A stretch of DNA of 43,168 bases. Origin: Candidatus Sulfopaludibacter sp. SbA3 (GTDB lineage: Bacteria > Pseudomonadota > Alphaproteobacteria > Caulobacterales > Hyphomonadaceae). The stretch covers positions 1 to 43,168 of the forward strand of contig CAMDAC010000025.1 of assembly GCA_945888325.1 (NCBI GenBank), read 5' to 3'. Position 1 is the first letter of the stretch, and every line of letters begins with the position of its first letter. The notes under the pieces are model-generated. The model had not been told where the DNA came from, searched no databases, and was given only the letters and a program-made list of their open reading frames with translations. This document shows, piece after piece, positions 32,518 to 42,173 of this stretch. Position numbers and translations under genes: made by a program.

Positions 32518-33792
32518 ATGACGCCTGCGTTGTTCGCCTACAGACTGGCCACGCGCCTTGCCGCGCCGCTGCTCGGCTTTGCGCTGAAGGCGCGCGCCGC
32601 GAATGGCAAGGAAGACATCCTCCGCCTGAATGAACGCTTCGCCCGGCGCCTGCCGCCGCGCCGGCCCGGCCCGCTGGTCTGGCTGCACGGCGCCAGCGTG
32701 GGCGAAAGCCGCGTGCTGCTCGAACTCGGCCGCAGGCTGATCATTGCACGGCCCGGCGTGATGCTGCTGTTCACCAGCCAGACGCTGACCTCCGCGCGCC
32801 TGATGGGCAAGGAGATTCCGGAAAGCGCCGTACACGCCATGGCGCCGGTCGACACACCGATGGCGGCGCGCCGCTTCATCCAGCACTGGCGGCCGGACCT
32901 CTGCATCTTTGCCGAAGGCGAAATCTGGCCGAACCTGATCCTCGAGGCCGAACGGGCCGGTGCCCGCCGGGCGCTGGTGAATGCGCGGATGACCGATCGC
33001 TCCGCCGAAGGCTGGGCCCGCGTCAAGGGACTCTTCCGTACACTGATCGGACGGTTCGACGTGATCCTCGCCGCCGATCCGGAAACCGGCGCGCGGCTGG
33101 AGCGGCTGTTGGGCCGCGCGGTGCGCGTACCGGGAAACCTGAAATCGGCGCAAACGCCGCCGGACGCCAATCAGGTTGATCTTGCGCGCCTGTCGGCAAA
33201 TTTCGTCAACGGGCGGCGCTGCTTCGTCGCGGCCTCTACCCATCCGGGCGAGGAGGAATTCTTCCTCTATGCGACCGACCGGTTCACCGAATCCGCCCTC
33301 ATCATTGTTCCCCGCCATCCGGAGCGCGGCGACGAGATCGCCGAACTCCTGAAGGCCCGCCGCTTGCCCTTCGCGCGCCGCTCGAAAGGCGATGTGCCTT
33401 CGCCGCGCGACCGCGTGCTGCTGGCCGATACCATGGGCGAGATGGGCTTGTGGCTGCGCCTGGCCAATGTCGTGTATCTTGGCGGCGGACATGCCGCGGA
33501 TGTGGGCGGGCACAATCCGCTGGAGCCCGTGCGTCTGCGCAAACCCGTGCTGACCGGGCCTTCGGTGTTCAACTTTGCCAGCATGATGGCGGACCTTGAA
33601 GCGCGCGGCCTCGTCCGCACCGTGATCGATTCCGGCCATCTCGCGGCAGGTCTCGCCGATCCACCCACCGTTTCGGAAGCCGCCGTCGCGGCTCTGGAAG
33701 CCGATGCCGATGCGCCGATGAATGCGACGCTGGACGCATTGCTGCCACTGATCCCGAAGCCGTTGCTCGACACGTCCGGGCCGGGCCGGTGA
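32518..33792 (+). CDS. waaA: 3-deoxy-D-manno-octulosonic acid (Kdo) transferase
   Basis: The protein has 424 residues, normal for WaaA. An N-terminal anchor helix is followed by RPGPLVWLHGASVGESRVLL, with the catalytic Glu; IFAEGEIWPNLILEAERAG; the GT-B C-domain AASTHPGEEEFFL; IIVPRHPERGDEIAELL; and VYLGGGHAADVGGHNPLEPV for CMP-Kdo binding. It transfers Kdo to lipid IVA on the cytoplasmic face of the inner membrane. It overlaps lpxK by GTGA. Confidence 0.96.
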   Translation: MTPALFAYRLATRLAAPLLGFALKARAANGKEDILRLNERFARRLPPRRPGPLVWLHGASVGESRVLLELGRRLIIARPGVMLLFTSQTLTSARLMGKEIPESAVHAMAPVDTPMAARRFIQHWRPDLCIFAEGEIWPNLILEAERAGARRALVNARMTDRSAEGWARVKGLFRTLIGRFDVILAADPETGARLERLLGRAVRVPGNLKSAQTPPDANQVDLARLSANFVNGRRCFVAASTHPGEEEFFLYATDRFTESALIIVPRHPERGDEIAELLKARRLPFARRSKGDVPSPRDRVLLADTMGEMGLWLRLANVVYLGGGHAADVGGHNPLEPVRLRKPVLTGPSVFNFASMMADLEARGLVRTVIDSGHLAAGLADPPTVSEAAVAALEADADAPMNATLDALLPLIPKPLLDTSGPGR

Positions 33793-34784
33793 AGGCGCCG
33801 TATTTCTGGTCGGCGGGTCTTGATCCCTCGGCGCGAGACTCCGCCCCGATGCTGCGCGCCCTTCTGACACCGGTGAGCTGGCTTTACCTCTGGGGCTTCC
33901 AGCGCAAACTCGCCCGCGCCGTGCCGGAGCGCGTGTCCGTGCCGGTCATCTGCATCGGAAACGTGACGGCAGGCGGGACCGGCAAGACCCCCGTGGCCGA
34001 AGCGATCCGTGCGCGGATCACCGCGCGCGGCGTCCGCGCCGCCACGCTCTCTCGGGGTCATGGCGGGCGCGAACCTGGCCCGCTGAAGGTTGACCCCGCC
34101 CGTCACACTTTCCACGATGTGGGCGACGAGCCGCTGCTGCTCGCCGCCACGGGCGAAGCCTGGGTCGGCCGCGACCGTGCCCAAGGCGCGCGCGCGATGG
34201 AGGCAGCCGGTGTGGGCGCTGTGCTCATGGATGATGGCCACCAGAATCCGTCGCTGGCGAAGGATTTCACCTTCGTGGTCATCGATGCTGGCGCGCCGTT
34301 CGGCAATGGCCATGTTCTGCCCAAGGGCCCCTTGCGCGAGCCTGCGGCCTCCGGCCTGGCGCGGGCGGACGCCGTGATCCTGATGGGCGAAGGACCTATA
34401 CCGGCCGCGGCCTTGCAAAGCGGCAAGCCGGTGCTGCGCGCCCGGCTCGAGGCGACCGGGCCTGCGCCTTCGGGGCCTCTGGTGGCCTTCGCGGGCATCG
34501 GGCGGCCGGAGAAATTCCTGGACAGCCTGAAGGCCGCCGGCGGCGATATCCGGGACGCTGTGCCGTATGCGGATCATCATCCCTACATGGCCGGAGACCT
34601 GAACTTCCTTCGCAACCTCGCCAAGCGTGATGGCGCGCGGCTGATTACAACTTCGAAAGATCATGTCCGCCTGCCCCCGGACATCCAGCCGGACGTTCTC
34701 GTGTTTCCGGTGAAAGCGGTGTTCGAAGATGCGGCGGCGCTTGACGCGCTGCTCGCGCCGCTCTTCAAACGGGCTGAGCCATGA
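33789..34784 (+). CDS. lpxK: Tetraacyldisaccharide 4'-kinase
   Basis: The protein has 331 residues from GTG 33789, overlapping the waaA stop. Walker A is CIGNVTAGGTGKTPVAEAI (about 56-74), followed by the LpxK-specific LSRGHGGREPGPLKVD, VGDEPLLLAATGEAWVG and LMDDGHQNPSLAKDF with the catalytic D-D-G-x-Q. DLNFLRNLAKRDGARLITTSKDHVR is the standard C-terminal block. It phosphorylates the 4' position of the lipid A disaccharide. It overlaps the next gene by ATGA, so expression is tightly coupled. Confidence 0.96.
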   Translation: MKAPYFWSAGLDPSARDSAPMLRALLTPVSWLYLWGFQRKLARAVPERVSVPVICIGNVTAGGTGKTPVAEAIRARITARGVRAATLSRGHGGREPGPLKVDPARHTFHDVGDEPLLLAATGEAWVGRDRAQGARAMEAAGVGAVLMDDGHQNPSLAKDFTFVVIDAGAPFGNGHVLPKGPLREPAASGLARADAVILMGEGPIPAAALQSGKPVLRARLEATGPAPSGPLVAFAGIGRPEKFLDSLKAAGGDIRDAVPYADHHPYMAGDLNFLRNLAKRDGARLITTSKDHVRLPPDIQPDVLVFPVKAVFEDAAALDALLAPLFKRAEP

Positions 34785-35743
34785 GCGAGCCGACGCCTGC
34801 CGACTATGTCCGCCCGAAGGACATCGATAACCGCGCCACCTTCTGGCAGCGGGTCCAATGGCGGCTGGAGACGGTGGCCTGGGACCTGGTCTACTGGGGG
34901 CCGATGAAGGCGCTGGGGCCGGACAAGGCTTCGGACTTTGGCGGCTGGCTGATGAGGAAGATCGGCCCGGCCCTGTCGCAGCACAAGACGATGCGGCGCA
35001 ACCTGCGCCTTGCCTTTCCCGAATGGGACGCTGGGCGGATCGAGGAGACCGCCCTCGCGGCCTGGGAAAGCGCAGGCCGCACCGCCGGCGAGATGCCGCA
35101 TCTTCCGGCGATTGATCCATACACGAGCGGACGGGTTGAGGTCGCGGGCCTCGACGTGCTGGAGGCGATCCGCGACAGCGGCAAGGGCGCGGTCTTCATT
35201 TCCGGCCATTTGGCCAACTGGGAAATCATGCCGGCAGCCATCACCAAGCGCATTCCGCGCGCCGTGATGACCTACCGGGCGCTGAACAATCCGCATATCG
35301 ACAAGCGGATCGCGGACCTGCGCGCGGCCTATGGCACGCAGGTCAATGCGCCGAAGGGAATCGGCACGCGTGAGTTGATGCGCGCCCTGTCGCGCGGCGC
35401 GCCGGTGGCGCTGATGAATGACCAGAAATTCAACGAAGGGATTCCGGTTTCCTTCTTCGGACACGAAGCAATGACGGCGCCCGGACCGACGCGGATGGCG
35501 CTGAAATACAAGGTGCCGATCGTGCCGGTCTCGACCGTGCGGACGGGGCCGGCGCGGTTCCGGGTCGAGTTCCATACGCCTTTCGTGCCTGAGGATACCG
35601 GTCATCCGGAGGCGGACATTCGCCGCGCAGTCGAGCAGATCACCGCCTTCATCGAGGCGCAGGTGCGCGCCCATCCGGGCCAGTGGTTCTGGCAGCACCG
35701 GCGCTGGCCGAAAGAGGCCTGGCGGGACGCCGGGGTCAGCTGA
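34781..35743 (+). CDS. Lipid A biosynthesis lauroyl/late acyltransferase (LpxL/HtrB-like)
   Basis: The protein has 320 residues. The LPLAT catalytic H-x4-E box is FISGHLANWEIMPAAI (about 143-158). A-x-x-Y-G-T-Q-V precedes G-I-G-T-R-E, then APVALMNDQKFNEGIPVSFF and APGPTRMALKYKVPIVPV form the usual downstream motifs. It should add secondary acyl chains to Kdo2-lipid IVA. WQRVQWRLETVAWDLVYWGP replaces a classical N-terminal transmembrane helix with an amphipathic one. It is the last gene of the DUF374-waaA-lpxK operon. Confidence 0.93.
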   Translation: MSEPTPADYVRPKDIDNRATFWQRVQWRLETVAWDLVYWGPMKALGPDKASDFGGWLMRKIGPALSQHKTMRRNLRLAFPEWDAGRIEETALAAWESAGRTAGEMPHLPAIDPYTSGRVEVAGLDVLEAIRDSGKGAVFISGHLANWEIMPAAITKRIPRAVMTYRALNNPHIDKRIADLRAAYGTQVNAPKGIGTRELMRALSRGAPVALMNDQKFNEGIPVSFFGHEAMTAPGPTRMALKYKVPIVPVSTVRTGPARFRVEFHTPFVPEDTGHPEADIRRAVEQITAFIEAQVRAHPGQWFWQHRRWPKEAWRDAGVS

Positions 35744-35751
35744 CAAAAAGA

Positions 35752-35774
35752 GGGGCAGCTCCCTAAGCTGCCCC
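35752..35774 (-). terminator. Intrinsic terminator for the reverse-strand small ORF
   Basis: GGGGCAGCT and AGCTGCCCC form a 9-bp perfect stem with a 5-nt loop. Read on the reverse strand it is followed by CTCTTTTTG, a U-run, 32 bp after the stop of the ORF at 35806-35976. On the forward strand there is no U-run, though the stem could still help end the lipid A transcript. Confidence 0.75.
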
Positions 35775-35805
35775 CTGAAGTGTTCGCGAGAGAGCGAAGT
35801 AGGGT

Positions 35806-35976
35806 TCAGCGCGCGTCGCGGCGGCGGGCGCGTTCGCGGCGGCGCGCGAGCAGAGAGGGTCTGGCGCTGGCGGAATCGTTGGCGGCGGCCGGGAGGGTCG
35901 CGGCGGCGAAGATGCGGTCCAGCACCGGCGAGGAGGTGGGCTGGGCGATGGGGCGGGCGAGGGTCTCGGTCGTCAT
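35806..35976 (-). CDS. 56-residue Arg-rich small protein, unrecognised
   Basis: ATG 35976 to TGA 35806. The peptide begins MTTETLARPIAQPTSSPVLD, continues RIFAAATLPAAANDS and ends in the basic tail LLARRRERARRRDAR: an acidic-free, Ala/Pro N-half and a strongly cationic C-half. No Shine-Dalgarno is seen. Support comes from the dedicated terminator just downstream in the same orientation and from a long upstream leader. It may be a ribosome- or nucleic-acid-binding small protein; no family is recognised. Confidence 0.5.
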   Translation of the reverse strand: MTTETLARPIAQPTSSPVLDRIFAAATLPAAANDSASARPSLLARRRERARRRDAR

Positions 35977-36308
35977 GGAGGGGGCCTTTCGGGGTTTCGG
36001 CGACCGGAATGTCCCGGTCTTTGCTGGTAAGATGCAGCGGAAGGCCCGGATGGATGCAGGGCGCGCACATTTTTTTGACGACGGCCCTCACCTCCCATCG
36101 CTTGGCCACGGGCGCTGACAGTTTTGAGGTTCTGAAAAAATCTGGAACCATGCCCGGAGTATAACTCCGTGGGCGGAGGTGTGGCGGAAGGGCGCCTGAA
36201 ATATTTTACACGCGCTTGAGGAAGCTGGATTTTATGTTTCGGGGGGCGTGGCTTTTGTAGGCACAAGTGCCGGCCCGGCGCGTGCGCAACCGGTTTCAAG
36301 GCGCCTCA

Positions 36309-36333
36309 CCCTGATGCACGGCGTGCATCAGGG
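36309..36333. repeat. Perfect 11-bp inverted repeat
   Basis: CCCTGATGCAC and GTGCATCAGGG are separated by GGC. It lies 74 bp beyond the 3' end of the DUF1499 gene and 28 bp before a T-rich tract. It could be a transcript-end hairpin or an operator. Confidence 0.5.
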
Positions 36334-36366
36334 ATGTCGAAACTTTCTCATTTGTTCTCATTTTTT

Positions 36367-36387
36367 ATCGCGCAGTGGCGCGATTTT
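36367..36387 (+). terminator. Stem-loop followed by T-run, forward orientation
   Basis: ATCGCGC and GCGCGAT enclose AGTG, followed by TTTATC. The forward orientation is opposite to the adjoining DUF1499 gene, which implies a forward transcript entering from the 35781-36366 side; the T-run is short, so the call is modest. Confidence 0.4.
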
Positions 36388-36406
36388 ATCATTCCGGCGC
36401 AGGGGG

Positions 36407-37300
36407 TCAGGCGCCCTTGCCGAGGCGGGTTTCGATTTCGTCGAGGAGGTCGCGGACGCGTTTGGCATTGGCGCCGAGGTCCGAGAGGCCGACGCGGCTG
36501 GTCGAGCGGATGTCGATGCGCGAGCCTTCGCCCTCGCTGCGGACGCGGATCATGATGTCGTCCTTGAAGCCGAACCAGAAGCTCTCTTCGGTGGCGTCGA
36601 TCAGGCCGCTTTCCGGCTCGGCCAGCACCACGGTCCAGCCGCGCGCTTCGACGGCGGCGAGGGCGGCGGTATAGGCGACATCCGGCGTGGCGGCAGTGAC
36701 CAGCGGGGCGATCAGCGGATAGGGCGTTTCCTTCGGCGACTTGTGGGTCGCGGTGTCGAACTCGGCCTCTTCCTGGACTTCCGAGACGAGGCGGCCGCCC
36801 ATGCCGGGCCAGCGGCCATCGGCGGCGGGGTCGATCACGGGCGCGTCTTCGACCGGGTTCAGTGCGCCGGTGGCTTCGCGCTGGGTGACCAGGGCGTCGC
36901 TCGGCTGGATGGGGCTGGACCAGTCGGTCTGGATGTCGTGCAGCGGCGGCAGGCGGGCGGCGCCGACACCGAAGGCGGCCACGCGGCCGAAAGCGAGACC
37001 GGAGATCAACAGCGCGGCGAAGGCGAGCATGAAGGCCTGTTTGCGCGGCGACTTGATGAGGGAGAGGATGACGGCGAGGACCGAGACGCCGGCGGCCACC
37101 ATCAGCAGCAGCGGGCCCCAGGTGATGGTCATGACGCCGAGGCCGAATTGCCACTCCCAGAGACCGAGCTTGGTGCCGACGGCGGCGGCCACGAACCAGA
37201 GGATGGCGAAGATCGAGAGCGCGAGGGCGAAGCCTGCGAACTTGCCGCGCAAGCCTGCCGATTGCGCAGGCGCTGTGGTGGTCTCTGAGTCTGCGGTCAT
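36407..37300 (-). CDS. DUF1499-domain membrane protein
   Basis: The protein has 297 residues from ATG 37300 with GGGAGG upstream; the longer frame to 37459 is an artefact overlapping the next gene. Three N-terminal transmembrane helices (about 22-43, 53-75, 85-105) precede a DUF1499 domain (about 120-297): LPPLHDIQTDWSSPIQ, then VEARGWTVVLAEPESGLIDA, FWFGFKDDIMIRV and GSRIDIRSTSRVGLSDLGAN. The domain is common in alphaproteobacteria and plant thylakoids and has no assigned reaction. Confidence 0.88.
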   Translation of the reverse strand: MTADSETTTAPAQSAGLRGKFAGFALALSIFAILWFVAAAVGTKLGLWEWQFGLGVMTITWGPLLLMVAAGVSVLAVILSLIKSPRKQAFMLAFAALLISGLAFGRVAAFGVGAARLPPLHDIQTDWSSPIQPSDALVTQREATGALNPVEDAPVIDPAADGRWPGMGGRLVSEVQEEAEFDTATHKSPKETPYPLIAPLVTAATPDVAYTAALAAVEARGWTVVLAEPESGLIDATEESFWFGFKDDIMIRVRSEGEGSRIDIRSTSRVGLSDLGANAKRVRDLLDEIETRLGKGA

Positions 37301-37373
37301 TCTGGTGCCTCCCGGGTTGCGGCGGAACCTAACCCTTTCTGCGCCGCCTGCAATGGCCCGAACGCGCGGTGCG

Positions 37374-37721
37374 TCAGGGATGCCGCAGGGGGAAGCCGTG
37401 GCGCTGGTGGAGCACATCCAGGATAGCCATAGGATCGTTGACGAACCCACTGCCCGCACGGGTCGCCGTCGCCAGCCCGGCGGGGGCGTCCTCGGCGAGG
37501 ACCAGTACGGGGAGCGACTGGTTGGCCTCGCCGATCAGGGCGATCACATCCGCGCGAGGCCGGGGAAAGGCAATGCGGCGGACGTCCAGGGACTCCCCGA
37601 GGTGCGGAAAGGAGGCGAGCACGCCTTCCATCAGGGCGCAGTGCCAGCAGAAGAAATCCTGTCCCGGCAGGGCCGGATCGGTGAAACCCGGTTTCAGCAG
37701 GAACAGGATATCTCTGTGCAC
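37374..37721 (-). CDS. DUF3088 thioredoxin-fold-like protein
   Basis: The protein has 115 residues from GTG 37721, 8 bp after the stop of the acyl-CoA ligase gene, so co-translated with it. MHRDILFLLKPGFTDPALPG and FCWHCALMEGVLASFPHLGE match DUF3088; the C-W-H-C motif resembles a thioredoxin-like C-x-x-C placed after the first strand, and NQSLPVLVL carries the cis-Pro. It may be a redox or metal-binding helper; the function is unknown. Confidence 0.85.
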   Translation of the reverse strand: MHRDILFLLKPGFTDPALPGQDFFCWHCALMEGVLASFPHLGESLDVRRIAFPRPRADVIALIGEANQSLPVLVLAEDAPAGLATATRAGSGFVNDPMAILDVLHQRHGFPLRHP

Positions 37722-37729
37722 GGAGCGTC

Positions 37730-39355
<1,626 letters not shown>

Positions 39356-39463
39356 TTGATCTTCCTCCGGTTCAGCGCGGCTCGGAGGTCCGGCGGCGCT
39401 TGTGATTTTTCGATGCCCTGTCTATGCGGGCAAATGCGCTGACGCAAGGAAAGGACAAGGGGC

Positions 39464-40444
39464 ATGACGCGACTTCGGGTAGCGGTGGCGGCGATGGCCA
39501 TGCTGGCGGCGTGTAGCGAGCCGGACGCGGCGGCCCCGGCGGCCGAGGCGGCGGTGTCCGAAGCGGCGGTGGCCGAGGCCGCCCCGGACGGGTTCGAGAC
39601 CGTGACGCGGATTGCGCCCCTGCCCGAGTTGTTCGATTGCCTGCGGGAAAAAGGCGGCGCGGTCGTCTCGGCGCACCGGGGCGGGCCGGCGCCGGGCTAT
39701 CCGGAAAACGCGCTGGAGACGCTGCAGAACGGGCACGCGCAAGGCATCCATGCCTTCGAGATCGACGTGTCGGAGAGCCGGGACGGCGTGCTGTTCCTCC
39801 ACCATGACGACCGGTTTGGCCGGACGGTGCGCGGCGACGGGTATGTCGCCGATACCGACTGGGCGGATATCGCGCGGCTAAGGCTGAAGGATTCCGAAGG
39901 CGAGGTGACCGGGCTGCATCCGCCGAAGCTGACCGATGTGCTGCTCTGGGCGAAGCAGCATGGCGCGTTGCTGGAGCTCGACCGCAAGCAAACGACCGGG
40001 TTTCGCAATATCGTCGAGGCGGTGCATGCTGCGGAGGCGGAGCGCAATGTGATCATGATCTCCTATTCCGACGAGGAAGCGGGCGCGATTGCGAAGCTGG
40101 ACCCGGCGCTGATGATGACCGCGTCGGCGCGCGGCGACCGCGACCTGGCCAAGCTGGAAGCGCTGGGCGTGGACCGCACGCGGGTCATCGGCTGGACGGG
40201 CACGCGCGAGCCGGACCCGCCGGCGTTCGAGCGGCTGCTGCAGGAAGGCGTGGAGCCGGCCTTCGGGACGCTGGGCCGCAAGGGCGAGCGGCTGGACGAC
40301 CAGTACTGGGCAGATGGCGACGGCAGCGAGTATCAGCGGCTGGTGGACGACGGCGTGGTGTTGATCGCGACGGATGAGCCCTACCGCGTGGCCGACTATT
40401 TGCTGGCGGATGATGAAGGCTGGGAGGCCTGCGCCCGGCGCTAG
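39464..40444 (+). CDS. Glycerophosphodiester phosphodiesterase lipoprotein
   Basis: The protein has 326 residues. The lipoprotein signal ends AMLAAC (Cys17), followed by an Ala/Glu-rich linker (AAEAAVSEAAVAEAA). The GDPD TIM barrel has VVSAHRGGPAPGYPENALET with the catalytic His and first metal Glu, AFEIDVSESRDGVLFLHHDD with metal Glu/Asp and the second His, and LIATDEPYRV. It should hydrolyse glycerophosphodiesters in the periplasm. Its stop codon and that of the convergent DUF4345 gene share a CTAG (4-bp overlap). Confidence 0.92.
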   Translation: MTRLRVAVAAMAMLAACSEPDAAAPAAEAAVSEAAVAEAAPDGFETVTRIAPLPELFDCLREKGGAVVSAHRGGPAPGYPENALETLQNGHAQGIHAFEIDVSESRDGVLFLHHDDRFGRTVRGDGYVADTDWADIARLRLKDSEGEVTGLHPPKLTDVLLWAKQHGALLELDRKQTTGFRNIVEAVHAAEAERNVIMISYSDEEAGAIAKLDPALMMTASARGDRDLAKLEALGVDRTRVIGWTGTREPDPPAFERLLQEGVEPAFGTLGRKGERLDDQYWADGDGSEYQRLVDDGVVLIATDEPYRVADYLLADDEGWEACARR

Positions 40445-40824
40445 GCGCGCGCGCTGCGCACCACGAACCAGAGCCAGACGAGCAGGACGGGCGAGCCGAG
40501 TTCGATGAACATCCCCGCCCATTGCTGGGGCGTGCCGGGGCCCACCGTGAGGTGGGAGACGAGCCGCCCGAGGCCGCCGATGACGAGCGCGGCGCAGATG
40601 AAGCTCATCAGGCGGAAATGCGTCTCGATTTTCGGGATGGCGTACCAGATGAGGAACGAGACAAGGACATAGACGCCGGACATGTAGCGGTACTGGTTGT
40701 CGACAGCGGCGGAGACCGGCGTGGCCGGATCCGCCCCGGCCATGCCGGAGATCAGCCCCAGCGCTGCGAACGCGAGCGGGATGACAGAGAAGAGGCCGAG
40801 TACGACCTGCAGACCGATTTTCAT
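40441..40824 (-). CDS. DUF4345 four-helix membrane protein
   Basis: The protein has 127 residues with four hydrophobic segments (about 5-28, 47-64, 70-90, 103-122). VDNQYRYMSGVYVLVSFLIW and HFRLMSFICAALVIGGLGRL are the conserved blocks of DUF4345. Inner-membrane, function unknown. It starts 86 bp from, and divergent to, the small membrane protein/desaturase pair, with a strong dyad between. Confidence 0.88.
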   Translation of the reverse strand: MKIGLQVVLGLFSVIPLAFAALGLISGMAGADPATPVSAAVDNQYRYMSGVYVLVSFLIWYAIPKIETHFRLMSFICAALVIGGLGRLVSHLTVGPGTPQQWAGMFIELGSPVLLVWLWFVVRSARA

Positions 40825-40870
40825 GGTGGAAACCCCCTATTGAAATGATTCCAGATTAGCCCTTGCCAAA

Positions 40871-40895
40871 AAATGACGCCTGCGTCATCTTTTTT
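40871..40895. promoter_or_regulatory. Palindrome between divergent promoters (operator or attenuator)
   Basis: AAATGACGC, CT, GCGTCATC, flanked by an A-run on the left and TTTTTT on the right: a perfect 7-bp arm pair with a 2-nt centre (40873-40888). On the forward strand TTGCCA (40864) and TCATCT (40886) would be -35/-10 elements with the dyad in between. It looks like an operator serving both directions; the hairpin plus T-run could also act as an attenuator for the desaturase transcript. Confidence 0.5.
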
Positions 40896-40910
40896 CTTGG
40901 AGGGCCCCGG

Positions 40911-41105
40911 ATGCTGAAGCTCGTCGGACTTGTGCTGCACTACATGCCGTTGATTTTCGGCATCGGATTTCTGGCCCCGCTCATCGCGCAGTTGATCGAG
41001 CGGGCAGGCCTGGCCCTGCCCTACGGGATTGCGCCGTTGGCGGCCGGGCTCGTGATCGGCGGGCTGTGGGGCGCGCAGGCACAGTTCCGGGGGCGCTGGA
41101 TATGA
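40911..41105 (+). CDS. Small two-helix membrane protein
   Basis: The protein has 64 residues from ATG 40911, preceded by GGAGG 7 nt away; an earlier ATG at 40863 lies in the dyad and is rejected. Two transmembrane segments (about 4-27 and 34-52) and a basic tail QAQFRGRWI. It overlaps the desaturase ATG by ATGA, so they are made together; it may be an accessory subunit of the desaturase, but the family is not recognised. Confidence 0.7.
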   Translation: MLKLVGLVLHYMPLIFGIGFLAPLIAQLIERAGLALPYGIAPLAAGLVIGGLWGAQAQFRGRWI

Positions 41106-41968
41106 GCGCGCTGGCGGGGACATCCGAGGCCGAGCTGATCCGGCTGGAGCGCGAGATTGCGCGCCAGCATCTGGACAAGTTTCCGTATTTCGCCGTGGCC
41201 TGGGCGTTCACGAACCTTGCAGTGTGGCTGTCGCTCTGGCCGCTGGTGTTCACCGGGATATTGCCGCTGTGGGCGGGATTCCTGATTGCGTCGTTCAATG
41301 TGGCGGCCTGTTACCTGCCGAGCCATGAGGCGCAGCATGACATCATCGCGAGGCCCGGCACGAAGCTGCGCTGGCTGAACCAGCTGGTCGGGCATCTCTC
41401 GACCATCCCTCTTGTGCTGCCTTACCGCGTGGCGCGACTGACGCATCTGGAACACCACACGCATGCGAATGATCCGGCGCTGGACCCCGATCACTCCACG
41501 CAGGCGAGCGGACCCCTGCACGCGATCTGGACGAGTATCCAGAACCGGCAGCCGGGCGCAAAAGGCGGCCTCAACAGCTATGCCGAGACGCTGAAGCGGA
41601 TCGGCCGGGCGGACGTGTTGCTGGACGCCGCACTCTATAATCTCGCCTTCTACGGCATCCTGTTTGCGCTGGCCTGGAGCGGCCATGCGATCGAGGCGGC
41701 CCTGCTCTGGTGGCTGCCGCGGCATATTGGGCTGACTTACATCCATTACTACCTCAGCTGGGCGCCGCATCATCCGGCTACGGACAAAGGCCGCTACAGG
41801 GACACGCGAAGCTTCCGCGCGATCTTCGGCAATATCGGCTCGATGGGGATGCAGTATCATATCGTGCACCATCTGCATCCGCGCATTCCGCTTTACCGGA
41901 CACCCAGGGCCTACTGGCAGATGCGGGAGATCCTCGAGGCGCGCGGGTGCCGGGTGGACGAGCTTTAG
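41102..41968 (+). CDS. Membrane fatty acid desaturase/hydroxylase
   Basis: The protein has 288 residues from ATG 41102. The three diiron histidine boxes are present: H75-E-A-Q-H79 in CYLPSHEAQHD, H115-L-E-H-H119 in LTHLEHHTHAND, and QYHIVHHLHPRIP near residue 265. Hydrophobic spans at about 30-70 and 170-200 form the membrane core. It uses O2 and reductant to desaturate or hydroxylate a lipid acyl chain or related substrate; sequence alone cannot distinguish. No ferredoxin or rubredoxin gene is adjacent. Confidence 0.92.
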   Translation: MSALAGTSEAELIRLEREIARQHLDKFPYFAVAWAFTNLAVWLSLWPLVFTGILPLWAGFLIASFNVAACYLPSHEAQHDIIARPGTKLRWLNQLVGHLSTIPLVLPYRVARLTHLEHHTHANDPALDPDHSTQASGPLHAIWTSIQNRQPGAKGGLNSYAETLKRIGRADVLLDAALYNLAFYGILFALAWSGHAIEAALLWWLPRHIGLTYIHYYLSWAPHHPATDKGRYRDTRSFRAIFGNIGSMGMQYHIVHHLHPRIPLYRTPRAYWQMREILEARGCRVDEL

Positions 41969-42173
41969 CGCAAGGCGATTGACCGCGATCCGTGTGCGGC
42001 GTATGAGGCGAGCGGGCCATGGGACGCCCGCCGCTCGTAAGGCTTCGGCCTCAAGGTGAAGATCCCCCGGCGCGCGAGCGCTGTGACTTTCACGGAAACA
42101 TGTCCTCACCGGCAGTTCCGCGGCAAGGCGAGCCCCGCTGTGACGTGACTGCCCGGACTGAAGGATAGATCCG

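Larger units (their letters stand above)
35977..36406. other. Gene-free stretch with leader-like and palindromic sequences
   Basis: From 35977 to about 36110 (reverse strand) lies the untranslated leader of the small ORF, with a GACCGG/CCGGTC hairpin and a GC-rich block. From 36110 to 36300 no gene is seen. From 36309 come a perfect palindrome, a T-rich TTTCTCATTTGTTCTCATTT tract and a second stem-loop, listed separately. Confidence 0.4.

Noticed and set aside
32293..35120. Long reverse-strand open frames (525 and 617 codons) across waaA and lpxK
   Set aside because: They are antisense to unmistakable lipid A genes; the peptides are Arg/Gly/Ala-rich low-complexity shadows typical of high-GC DNA.
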